A stretch of 5,816 bases of DNA from PUND01 sp046538345 (GTDB lineage Bacteria; Planctomycetota; Phycisphaerae; SM23-33): the NCBI GenBank assembly GCA_046538345.1, contig JBKHJB010000149.1, positions 1 to 5,816 on the forward strand, read 5' to 3'. Under the pieces are notes generated by a model. The model worked only from the letters and a program-made list of their open reading frames with translations, had not been told where the DNA came from and did not search any database. The stretch's first letter is position 1; each line of letters begins with the position of its first letter. Positions 1 through 5,782 of the stretch are shown here, piece by piece. Position numbers and translations under genes: made by a program.

Positions 1-70
1 GGGATGCGAGTTGCTGATTACCCGCTCCCGGCTTGCGGCTGCTGACTACCTGCTACTGTTTCACGCATTG

Positions 71-76
71 AGGGAG
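71..76 (+). promoter_or_regulatory. Ribosome binding site deciding the pyrE start
   Basis: AGGGAG lies six bases before ATG 83. It supports this start over the in-frame TTG at 11, which has no comparable site visible before it in the window. Confidence 0.7.
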
Positions 77-82
77 CTTTTC

Positions 83-598
83 ATGGATAAGAGCGAACTG
101 GCGAGCCGCATCAAGGAGGCCGCCTACCTGGAGGGCGACTTCGTCCTTCGCAGCGGTAAGCGAAGCAAGTATTACCTGGACAAGTACCTTTTCGAGACGC
201 AGCCGGATATTCTCGCGGAGCTGGGTCGGCTCTTCGCGGCCCGCGCCGACGACGCCGACGTAATAGCCGGCGCCGAGCTGGGCGGTGTGCCCTTAGCGGC
301 GGCCGCGGCGATTGCCGCCGGAAAACGGTTTGTCATCATCCGTAGCGGCAAAAAGGAATACGGAACCGCAAAGCAGCTCGAGGGGCGGCTCGACGCCGGA
401 AACCGCGTCCTGCTCATCGAGGATGTCGCCACCACCGGCGGGCAAGTGCTCGAGGCCGCCAAAATCCTCACCGACGCCGGAGCGACCGTCACGAAGATCG
501 TCTGCACCATCGACCGGATGGAGGGCGCGCGTGAGAATATCGAATCGGCCGGCTATACCTTCGAAGCCCTGCTGACGCGAGAAGACCTGGGCCTGTAA
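83..598 (+). CDS. pyrE: Orotate phosphoribosyltransferase
   Basis: This 171-residue protein transfers the phosphoribosyl group of PRPP to orotate, giving orotidine 5'-monophosphate in cytosolic UMP synthesis. The N-terminal stretch FVLRSGKRSKYYLD (about residues 20-33) is the family's substrate-side motif. RSGKKEYGT (87-95) is the mobile catalytic loop, and VLLIEDVATTGGQ (109-121) is the canonical PRPP-binding loop with the E113-D114 acidic pair. The length fits the short PyrE class (about 170-180 residues). I chose ATG 83 because AGGGAG at 71-76 sits six bases upstream. The frame stays open back to a TTG at 11, but those 24 extra residues do not resemble the family and overlap repeat-like DNA. 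One oddity is that the loop reads R-S where many homologues have R-K; K91 is retained. The importer gene follows after 31 bases with no visible terminator, so co-transcription is possible. The family call is secure. Confidence 0.96.
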   Translation: MDKSELASRIKEAAYLEGDFVLRSGKRSKYYLDKYLFETQPDILAELGRLFAARADDADVIAGAELGGVPLAAAAAIAAGKRFVIIRSGKKEYGTAKQLEGRLDAGNRVLLIEDVATTGGQVLEAAKILTDAGATVTKIVCTIDRMEGARENIESAGYTFEALLTREDLGL

Positions 599-629
599 GA
601 AATTCCCCAACGGTAGTTCGAACGCGACA

Positions 630-2042
630 ATGTGCAAGCTGCTGATGTCAACAGTGCTGGGGGTGGTGATGCTCGCCGGCTGTTCCGCCGAGTCGGGACA
701 CCCCGCGGGCGAGCGCCGCGAACAGGCCGACGCCGCCTGTCGAGAGAAGTGGGGCAAGGGGCTTGACGAGCTGCCCACAGAGCAACTGGTGCTCATCAGT
801 CCGCACAACGAGGACATAAAAAACGAGTACACCTGGGCGTTCTCGCTGCACCACGCCGTCGAGTACGGCCGACGGGTTGAAATCATTTGGCGCGACGTGT
901 CCGGCGGCACCGGGCGGGTGGACCAGTACATCCGCAACACCTGCCACGGGGGCAAGAACCGCGCCGGTGTGGACGTGCTCTGGGGAGGCGGAGAGTTCGT
1001 ATTCGAAAAGCTTGCCGAAGACGGATACCTCCGGCCGATGGATCTGCCAGACGATATCACCGACAACATCTCTCCGACCTTCTCCGGCCAGGCGATGCGG
1101 GACGAGCGGAACCGCTGGGTCGGCTCGGCACTCAGTGGCTTCGGGTTCATCTACAACAAGACTTTGCTGGACAAATGCGGCCTGGAGCCGCCGAGGCAGT
1201 GGGACGATCTGGCGGATGAGCGGTTCGCCGGGCTGCTTGCGCTGGCGGATCCGACGGCATCCGGCTCGGCGGCGGCGGCCTACCGCATGGTGGTGGTCTC
1301 CGAACGGGACTGGCCGAGCGGCTGGGCAAAGCTGCTTCGTATCCTCTCCAACGCGGGTCTGTTCACCGACAGTGCCGGCGCCGCAGCCAACGCGCCGGCG
1401 CTGGGCGAGGCGCTGGTCGCAACGTGCATCGACTTCTACGGTACCACGCGGGTGGCCGAGGCCCCCGACGAGCTTACCTATGTGAGTCCTCGAGGTCAGA
1501 CCACCTACGGCGCGGACCCTATCGGCATTCTCATCGACCCGCCGAACGCCGAACTCGCGGAGCGGTTTGTGCAGTTCGTGCTGTCCCGTCAAGGGCAAGC
1601 GCTTTGGGCACTTAGGGTAGGCGATCCGCAAGGCCCGGTTCGCACACAACTGGGTCGGCTGCCAATACGCCGGGACTTCTATGAGTATTACGCCGGGCGG
1701 CTGTCGCCGTGGGTGGAGAATCCCTTCGAAAGCGGGCGGGCGCTTAAGCCGTCGCCGCAAATGCGGCGAGTGAACTTCAACGTGCTTCGGCAGCTCGTCT
1801 ATGCAGCCGCCTTGCAGAACCCCGACGCCCTTCGGCAGGCCCGCGATGCGCTGATTCGCTCCGGCTTCGACAAGGCGCTTATGGAGGAGTTCAACCGCCT
1901 GCCGGAGGAGATATCCACGCTTGAGCGAATGGACGAGGTAGTGGAGATGCTCGAGGACGACAGACAGCGTGAGCAGTTGCAGGCGCGCTGGCGGGACTTT
2001 TTCGCCGCCAAATACCGGCGGATTATAGAGGCCGCCCCGTGA
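630..2042 (+). CDS. Lipoprotein solute-binding protein of an Fe(III)/polyamine-type ABC importer
   Basis: This is the 470-residue binding component that captures a solute outside the inner membrane and delivers it to the permease encoded next. It begins with a short hydrophobic signal ending in a lipobox, L15-A16-G17-C18, so it should be lipid-anchored at Cys18 and cleaved by signal peptidase II. The bacterial type-2 periplasmic-binding fold spans roughly residues 53-354. Family-like segments are LVLISPHN, VDVLWGGGEF, GFGFIYNK, a TYVSPRGQTTYGADPIGILID stretch and a typical AERFVQFVLSRQGQ helix. Ferric-binding proteins usually carry a Tyr-Tyr pair in the second lobe. The corresponding area here has only Y270 (DFYGTT), while FYEYY (350-354) lies near the domain end, so the cargo is unresolved. 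Residues about 355-470 form a charged, helix-rich tail beyond the usual 320-350-residue size. Four further cysteines (37, 105, 183, 266) could pair in the periplasm. No clear Shine-Dalgarno precedes ATG 630; ATG 645 is an alternative but would leave a very short signal. Confidence 0.88.
   Translation: MCKLLMSTVLGVVMLAGCSAESGHPAGERREQADAACREKWGKGLDELPTEQLVLISPHNEDIKNEYTWAFSLHHAVEYGRRVEIIWRDVSGGTGRVDQYIRNTCHGGKNRAGVDVLWGGGEFVFEKLAEDGYLRPMDLPDDITDNISPTFSGQAMRDERNRWVGSALSGFGFIYNKTLLDKCGLEPPRQWDDLADERFAGLLALADPTASGSAAAAYRMVVVSERDWPSGWAKLLRILSNAGLFTDSAGAAANAPALGEALVATCIDFYGTTRVAEAPDELTYVSPRGQTTYGADPIGILIDPPNAELAERFVQFVLSRQGQALWALRVGDPQGPVRTQLGRLPIRRDFYEYYAGRLSPWVENPFESGRALKPSPQMRRVNFNVLRQLVYAAALQNPDALRQARDALIRSGFDKALMEEFNRLPEEISTLERMDEVVEMLEDDRQREQLQARWRDFFAAKYRRIIEAAP
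2027..2031 (+). promoter_or_regulatory. Ribosome binding site for the GTG-started permease
   Basis: AGAGG lies seven bases before GTG 2039, inside the end of the binding-protein gene. With the GTGA stop/start overlap it favours GTG over the in-frame ATG at 2060 and suggests translational coupling. Confidence 0.5.
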
Positions 2043-3781
2043 AGGACCCACGCGACGAAATGCTGCGACGAGCCACGCGTGCGGCGGCGTTGCGCCCGGC
2101 GCCTCTGGCGGCGGAAGGCGTGCTGCTGGTATTTTTAGGTGCGTTCCTGATACTTCCTATCGCCCTGGCGGTAGGAAGCGCCTTCGTCGAAGAAGGTCGG
2201 CCGAGCTTGTACTGGCTGTCGCGGACGCTGGGTGACGCCGTCATAGTCCGCTATCTTCTCAACGGACTTCTCCTGGCCTGCTGCACGACGGCGGTCGCCC
2301 TGCTGCTGGCGCTTCCGCCGGCGATACTCCGCGCCAAGTGCCGCTTCCGCGGCGACGGTGTGCTGGGTATCCTGCTTCTGCTGCCGATGATCCTCCCACC
2401 GTTCGTCGGGGCACTTTCCATGCGGCGGCTGCTCAGCAGGTTCGGCGTCATCAACCTTCTGCTGGAGCGGGTGGGACTGCTTGATTTCGCCCAGTCGCTT
2501 CCGCCGAACTGGCTGGGGACCGGCTTCGCGGGCGTGGTCATACTCCAGGCACTGCATTTGTTTCCCATCCTGTACCTGAACGCCTCCGCCGCCCTGGCGA
2601 ACATAGATCCCGCGTATCCGCAGGCCGCCCGCAATCTCGGGGCAGGCCCGGTGCGAACATTTCTGCGGGTGACGCTTCCGCTGATGCGGCCGGGACTTTT
2701 CGCCGGCGGGACCATCGTATTTATCTGGTCGCTGACGGACATCGGCACACCGCTGATTATGGGCTATCACCGACTGGCGCCGGTGATGGTGTTCAAAGAA
2801 CTCGGTGCCGGGGAGACCACACCGCGGACATATTCGCTGGTGTTTATCCTGCTCTCGGCGTCGGTGAGCTTGTATGTGCTGGGCAAGTTCCTGTTCGGTC
2901 GGGGACTCAGCGGCGAGATGAGCAAGGCGTCCGCGGCGGCCGACAGAAGGCGGCTGGGAATATCGGGCACTCTCGGCGCGTGGGTGCTGCTGGGGATAAT
3001 CATATTCGCGGCCGTTCTGCCGCATATCGGCGTGGTGCTCACTGCCGTCGCCGGAAAGTGGGTCAACACGGTCCTGCCGAGCGAGTGGACGCTGGAGCAC
3101 ATGCGGTTCGTGCTCACGCGGACGAGCACGCGGGTGGCTGTGACGAATTCCCTGACCTATGCGTCGATTTCCACCGTGCTGGACATAGCGCTGGGCTGCA
3201 CGGCCGCCTGGTTGATAATCCGCACGCACGCGCCCGGCAGGACGCTGGTGGACGCCTTGAGCATGATGCCGCTGGCGGTGCCCGGGCTGATACTGGCGGC
3301 CGGCTATGTGGCGATGACGGCGTCAGGCCCGTTGCGCCCGTTCGGACCGCACAGCAACCCGGCGGTGATACTCGTAATCGCCTATGCGGTACGACGTCTG
3401 CCGTTTATGGTCCGCGGCGTATCGGCGGGCCTGCAGCAACTGCCGGAAACACTCGTCGAGGCCGGTCGAAACCTCGGCGCAAGCAAGGTCGCGGCGGCAT
3501 GGCGGATTACACTGCCGCTTATAGCAGCCAACGTCATAGCCGGGGCCGTGCTGACCTTCGCATTCGCTATGCTGGAGGTCAGCGATTCGCTCATACTAGC
3601 TCAAACGCCCGAGTACTATCCGATTACCAAGGAAATCTACACGCAGGCGATGTCCGGCAACCCAGCAGCGGCAAACATCGCCTCGGCGCTGGGTGTTTAC
3701 GGTATGATGCTGCTCGGCGGCACGCTGGCGCTGGCGACCGCCCTGCTGGGAAAACGCCTCGGCGCTATTTTCAGAGCGTAG
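2039..3781 (+). CDS. Fused two-domain ABC importer permease (FbpB/AfuB type)
   Basis: This 580-residue inner-membrane protein forms the whole translocation channel as a tandem fusion of two permease domains. About twelve hydrophobic segments can be drawn, six per half, beginning near residues 27-48 in the first half and 309-337 in the second. Each half has the cytoplasmic EAA coupling loop that docks on the ATPase: QAARNLGAG at 195-203 and EAGRNLGAS at 474-482, both followed by an R-x-TLPL segment. Length and architecture match the FbpB/AfuB/CysT-like fused permeases, often annotated as iron(III) permeases, although the fold does not fix the cargo. GTG 2039 overlaps the stop of the binding-protein gene (GTGA), which is strong operon evidence; ATG 2060 is the alternative start. 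The linker between halves (about 288-308) is charged and cytoplasmic. No frameshift or missing segment is seen. Confidence 0.92.
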   Translation: MKDPRDEMLRRATRAAALRPAPLAAEGVLLVFLGAFLILPIALAVGSAFVEEGRPSLYWLSRTLGDAVIVRYLLNGLLLACCTTAVALLLALPPAILRAKCRFRGDGVLGILLLLPMILPPFVGALSMRRLLSRFGVINLLLERVGLLDFAQSLPPNWLGTGFAGVVILQALHLFPILYLNASAALANIDPAYPQAARNLGAGPVRTFLRVTLPLMRPGLFAGGTIVFIWSLTDIGTPLIMGYHRLAPVMVFKELGAGETTPRTYSLVFILLSASVSLYVLGKFLFGRGLSGEMSKASAAADRRRLGISGTLGAWVLLGIIIFAAVLPHIGVVLTAVAGKWVNTVLPSEWTLEHMRFVLTRTSTRVAVTNSLTYASISTVLDIALGCTAAWLIIRTHAPGRTLVDALSMMPLAVPGLILAAGYVAMTASGPLRPFGPHSNPAVILVIAYAVRRLPFMVRGVSAGLQQLPETLVEAGRNLGASKVAAAWRITLPLIAANVIAGAVLTFAFAMLEVSDSLILAQTPEYYPITKEIYTQAMSGNPAAANIASALGVYGMMLLGGTLALATALLGKRLGAIFRA

Positions 3782-3794
3782 AAAAGAACCGCGG

Positions 3795-3822
3795 ACCACA
3801 GAGGCACTGAGGTACACAGAGA
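3795..3822. repeat. CACAGAG-type short tandem repeat
   Basis: Three near-identical 7-mers lie in a row: CACAGAG at 3797-3803, CACTGAG at 3805-3811 and CACAGAG at 3815-3821. They have short, unequal spacers. The pattern resembles the 'accacagaggcacagag' intergenic repeat that I recall as common in some environmental bacterial genomes; that resemblance is from memory. It is too short and irregular for a CRISPR. Confidence 0.6.
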
Positions 3823-3843
3823 ACTGCGAAACACCCGGTGTAG

Positions 3844-3863
3844 GTCGGGCACATCTGCCCGAC
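3844..3863. repeat. Perfect palindromic hairpin element
   Basis: GTCGGGCA (3844-3851) and TGCCCGAC (3856-3863) are exact inverted repeats around a CATC loop, giving an 8-bp GC-rich stem. It is preceded by GTAG and has no downstream T-run. The form suits a short dispersed palindrome of the REP/BIME kind, or an mRNA-stabilising or differential-expression hairpin between permease and ATPase. Which of these applies is inference. Confidence 0.65.
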
Positions 3864-3871
3864 GAATCGCT

Positions 3872-3893
3872 GTTCAATGGCTTAACGGTTCAA
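3872..3893. repeat. Short GTTCAA direct repeat upstream of the ATPase start
   Basis: GTTCAA occurs at 3872-3877 and again at 3888-3893, 16 bases apart, within AT-richer sequence just before the ATPase start. It could be decayed repeat DNA. It also occupies the place where a ribosome binding site would be expected and provides none. Confidence 0.35.
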
Positions 3894-3902
3894 CAGAACA
3901 CC

Positions 3903-4988
3903 ATGAGCGACATTCATCTGAGTCACATAACGAAAGTTTTCGGCGCGGGCTCGTCGGCAGTGACGGCCGTCGATGACGTGTCGTTGAACATCAACAGCGG
4001 CGAGCTTTATTTCCTGCTCGGTCCCAGCGGGTGCGGCAAGACCACGCTGCTGCGGATTATCGCCGGACTGATAGAGCCGGACGCCGGGCGCGTAATGTTC
4101 GGCGAGCGGGATATTACAGAGATGCCCGTGGAGCGGCGCAACACGGCGCTGGTATTCCAGAACTACGCGCTCTGGCCTCACATGACGGTCGCTCAGAACG
4201 TGGAGTTCGGACCACGTATGCGCGGTGCGGGACGAACCGACCGTCGCCGCCGGGCGAGCGAGAACCTTGCGATGGTGGAGATGGAGCAATATGCCGGCCG
4301 AAAGCCCGGCCAGCTATCCGGCGGTCAGCAGCAGCGGGTCGCACTGGCGCGGGCGTTGGCGGCGGAGCCGGAATGCCTCCTGCTGGACGAGCCGCTGAGC
4401 AATCTCGACGCCCGCCTGCGCGCCCACATGCGCGACGAGCTGCGACGACTCGTCAAACGCAGTGGAACCACCAGCGTGTACGTGACTCACGACCAGACCG
4501 AGGCGCTCTCGATGGCCGATAGAATAGCGCTGATGACCGACGGGCGCATCGTCCAGCTCGGAACGCCCCGGGAACTCTACGACAGGCCCGCAACCCGGTT
4601 CGCCGCGGACTTCCTCGGCGAGGCAAACTTCCTGCCCGGCCGTATCGCCAACGCCGATACACCCGCGAGGATTGAGACACCCGCGGGTATTCTGCGGGCG
4701 TCGCACGTGGGCGCCGCACCCGTCGCAGCGCCGGTAACGTGCTGCGTAAGACCGGAACGAGTCGCGCTTTCGGTTACCGACGAGCCGGTAGAAGACGCGC
4801 TACCCGCGACGGTGGAATCGACAACCTTCCTCGGAGACCTTCGACAGGTGATGTGCCGGTTGACCGGCGACGTCGTCTGGAAGGTTTCGCTGTTGGCCCC
4901 GCCGCGCGGCACGGCTGAGCAATTGCAGCCCGGCCGACGTGTCGCCCTGCGGGTGAACAGTGAAGACGTAACCGTCCTGACGGAATGA
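3903..4988 (+). CDS. ABC importer ATPase with C-terminal TOBE domain (FbpC/PotA/MalK type)
   Basis: This 361-residue cytoplasmic subunit powers the importer by ATP hydrolysis as a dimer on the permease EAA loops. All nucleotide-binding motifs are present: Walker A GPSGCGKTT (40-48), Q-loop Q86, signature LSGGQ (138-142), Walker B ending D162-E163, D-loop SNLD (166-169) and switch H196 in VTHDQTEA. The LWPHMTV segment after the Q-loop is typical of the ferric, polyamine and sugar importer group. Residues about 276-361 form a TOBE (OB-fold) domain beginning CCVRPERVAL, which in relatives mediates dimer contacts or regulation. ATG 3903 gives a family-standard N-terminus (SDIHLSHITKVFG), although no convincing Shine-Dalgarno precedes it. 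The gene is co-oriented with the permease and is almost certainly its partner, despite the repeat-bearing gap. The TOBE domain does not identify the substrate. Confidence 0.94.
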   Translation: MSDIHLSHITKVFGAGSSAVTAVDDVSLNINSGELYFLLGPSGCGKTTLLRIIAGLIEPDAGRVMFGERDITEMPVERRNTALVFQNYALWPHMTVAQNVEFGPRMRGAGRTDRRRRASENLAMVEMEQYAGRKPGQLSGGQQQRVALARALAAEPECLLLDEPLSNLDARLRAHMRDELRRLVKRSGTTSVYVTHDQTEALSMADRIALMTDGRIVQLGTPRELYDRPATRFAADFLGEANFLPGRIANADTPARIETPAGILRASHVGAAPVAAPVTCCVRPERVALSVTDEPVEDALPATVESTTFLGDLRQVMCRLTGDVVWKVSLLAPPRGTAEQLQPGRRVALRVNSEDVTVLTE

Positions 4989-4994
4989 ACCCCA

Positions 4995-5032
4995 CGGCAG
5001 ATGGAGAGACCTGCCGCCGCCTTCGAGAGGCG
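4995..5032. terminator. Possible terminator between convergent genes
   Basis: Two small hairpins can be drawn at the junction of the ATPase and gmhA genes. One pairs CGGCAG (4995-5000) with CTGCCG (5011-5016). The other pairs CGCCT (5018-5022) with AGGCG (5028-5032) and is followed only by TCTATT. They could stop transcription from either side, but neither has a real U-tract, so the call is weak. Confidence 0.3.
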
Positions 5033-5033
5033 T

Positions 5034-5609
5034 CTATTCGTCCTCGGCGAAGGCGCGTTCGACGAACTCGCAGACGATGTGACAGATAACCGAGTGCGCC
5101 TCCTGGACCCGCGGCGTCAGACGCGCCGGCACATCCAGCAAAACGTCGGCCAATTCAGCACACTTGCCTCCGCCTTTGCCGGTCAGCGCAATGGTCGCCA
5201 GACCCTCCTGACGTGCGGCCTGCAGTCCGGCTATAACGCTGGGCGAATGACCGGAGGTGCTGATGCCGATCGCTACGTCGCCCTCGCGCCCGTGGGCCTC
5301 GATCTGCCGGGCAAAAACGCGATCGAAGCCATAGTCGTTCGCTACAGCCGTCAAAATCGACGTATCCGTCGTAAGCGCCATAACCCTCAGAGCTTTCCGC
5401 TCCACAAGGAAACGCCCGGTAAGCTCGCAGGCCACATGCTGTGCATCGGCGGCCGACCCGCCGTTACCGAAGACCAGCACACCTTGCCCCCGGCGCAGGG
5501 CGTCCACGAGCACCCCGACCGCCTGTGCGATGGGACCCGCGAGATGCTCGCTTGTCAGACGCACGGCTGCGAGATGTTCGTCGAATCGCTTGCGTATGTC
5601 GTCTTTCAT
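5034..5609 (-). CDS. gmhA: Phosphoheptose (sedoheptulose 7-phosphate) isomerase, SIS domain
   Basis: This 191-residue cytosolic enzyme is predicted to convert D-sedoheptulose 7-phosphate to D-glycero-D-manno-heptose 7-phosphate, the first step of ADP-heptose synthesis for lipopolysaccharide core or other heptosylated glycans. An N-terminal helical region precedes the SIS fold. FGNGGSAADAQHVACELTGRF (47-67) carries the conserved H58 and E62. STSGHSPSV (117-125) is the sugar-phosphate loop, and TPRVQEAHSVICHIVCEF (165-182) carries Q169 and H177, which match the catalytic/metal-site positions of GmhA. The size fits the family (about 190-200 residues). The close relative DiaA is less likely given the complete active-site set. 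ATG 5609 gives the expected N-terminus; a GAGG lies 12 bases upstream, rather far. It converges on the ATPase gene and has no functional link to it that I can see. A heptose pathway fits a Gram-negative envelope. Confidence 0.93.
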   Translation of the reverse strand: MKDDIRKRFDEHLAAVRLTSEHLAGPIAQAVGVLVDALRRGQGVLVFGNGGSAADAQHVACELTGRFLVERKALRVMALTTDTSILTAVANDYGFDRVFARQIEAHGREGDVAIGISTSGHSPSVIAGLQAARQEGLATIALTGKGGGKCAELADVLLDVPARLTPRVQEAHSVICHIVCEFVERAFAEDE

Positions 5610-5633
5610 GTCGGTTTTTCGCCTCGTCGGGCT

Positions 5634-5661
5634 ATATTACCCGCCCGGATGCGTTAAGCAA
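5634..5661 (-). promoter_or_regulatory. Candidate gmhA promoter
   Basis: Read on the - strand, TTGCTT (5661-5656) and TAATAT (5639-5634) are separated by 16 bases and resemble -35 and -10 boxes of a sigma-70-type promoter (3/6 and 4/6 matches). The -10 box lies about 25 bases upstream of the gmhA start. It is flanked by a CGGGC/GCCCG inverted repeat (5628-5632 and 5643-5647). Confidence 0.35.
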
Positions 5662-5677
5662 ATGCCTGATATAGACG

Positions 5678-5706
5678 TTGTCTGATTCGCCTATCCGCGG
5701 TACACT
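5678..5706 (+). promoter_or_regulatory. Candidate promoter for the gene at 5783
   Basis: TTGTCT (5678-5683) and TACACT (5701-5706) are spaced by exactly 17 bases, each matching 4 of 6 sigma-70 consensus positions. Transcription would begin near 5712-5714, giving a leader of about 70 bases before GTG 5783. Confidence 0.45.
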
Positions 5707-5772
5707 GGTATATGGCTCAGGAGGATATATTCTAAGGCGGCTCGGCTGACGTTGCCACGTCGTCAAGAGCTT

Positions 5773-5777
5773 GGAGG
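5773..5777 (+). promoter_or_regulatory. Ribosome binding site for the GTG start at 5783
   Basis: GGAGG sits five bases before GTG 5783. It is the best Shine-Dalgarno match in the right end of the window that has a start codon at proper distance, and it decides the start of the partial gene. Confidence 0.6.
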
Positions 5778-5782
5778 CGATC

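Larger units (their letters stand above)
3782..3902 (+). other. Repeat-bearing intergenic gap inside the importer operon
   Basis: These 121 bases separate the permease and ATPase genes and contain no credible coding sequence. They hold, in order, a CACAGAG/CACTGAG triplicate, a perfect 8-bp hairpin and a GTTCAA direct repeat, each listed separately. No obvious sigma-70 promoter is seen. The hairpin lacks a following T-run, so it is not a typical intrinsic terminator and read-through into the ATPase gene is plausible. Confidence 0.7.
5610..5782. other. Divergent intergenic promoter region
   Basis: These 173 bases separate gmhA, read leftward, from the gene starting at 5783, read rightward. 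They are more AT-rich than the genes. They contain a candidate promoter for each direction, an unassigned AGGAGG site, and a small inverted repeat GACGT-TGCC-ACGTC at 5748-5761 in the presumed rightward leader. Confidence 0.6.

Noticed and set aside
648..2051. Long open frame of 467 codons antisense to the binding-protein gene
   Set aside because: It is a shadow produced by GC-rich codon use. Its translation is rich in Arg, Pro and His without domain logic, and the + strand gene has a clear lipobox and fold motifs.
2135..3229. Long open frame of 364 codons antisense to the permease gene
   Set aside because: The translation is highly charged and low in structure, while the opposite strand encodes an unmistakable fused permease with two EAA loops.
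3795..3893. CRISPR-like or riboswitch reading of the repeats before the ATPase gene
   Set aside because: The repeated units are only 6-7 bases with irregular spacing and no spacers of uniform length, and no known riboswitch core can be drawn.
630..4988. Naming the importer fbpABC/afuABC outright as a ferric iron system
   Set aside because: The permease and ATPase fit, but the binding protein lacks a clear ferric tyrosine pair and no iron-responsive operator is seen, so the substrate is left open.
5001..5657. Open frame of 218 codons on the + strand across gmhA
   Set aside because: It is antisense to a complete GmhA with all active-site residues, and its own product matches nothing I recognise.
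5719..5735. AGGAGG at 5719-5724 as the ribosome binding site of a longer gene
   Set aside because: No ATG, GTG or TTG lies at a suitable distance downstream. The supported start is GTG 5783 with its own GGAGG.
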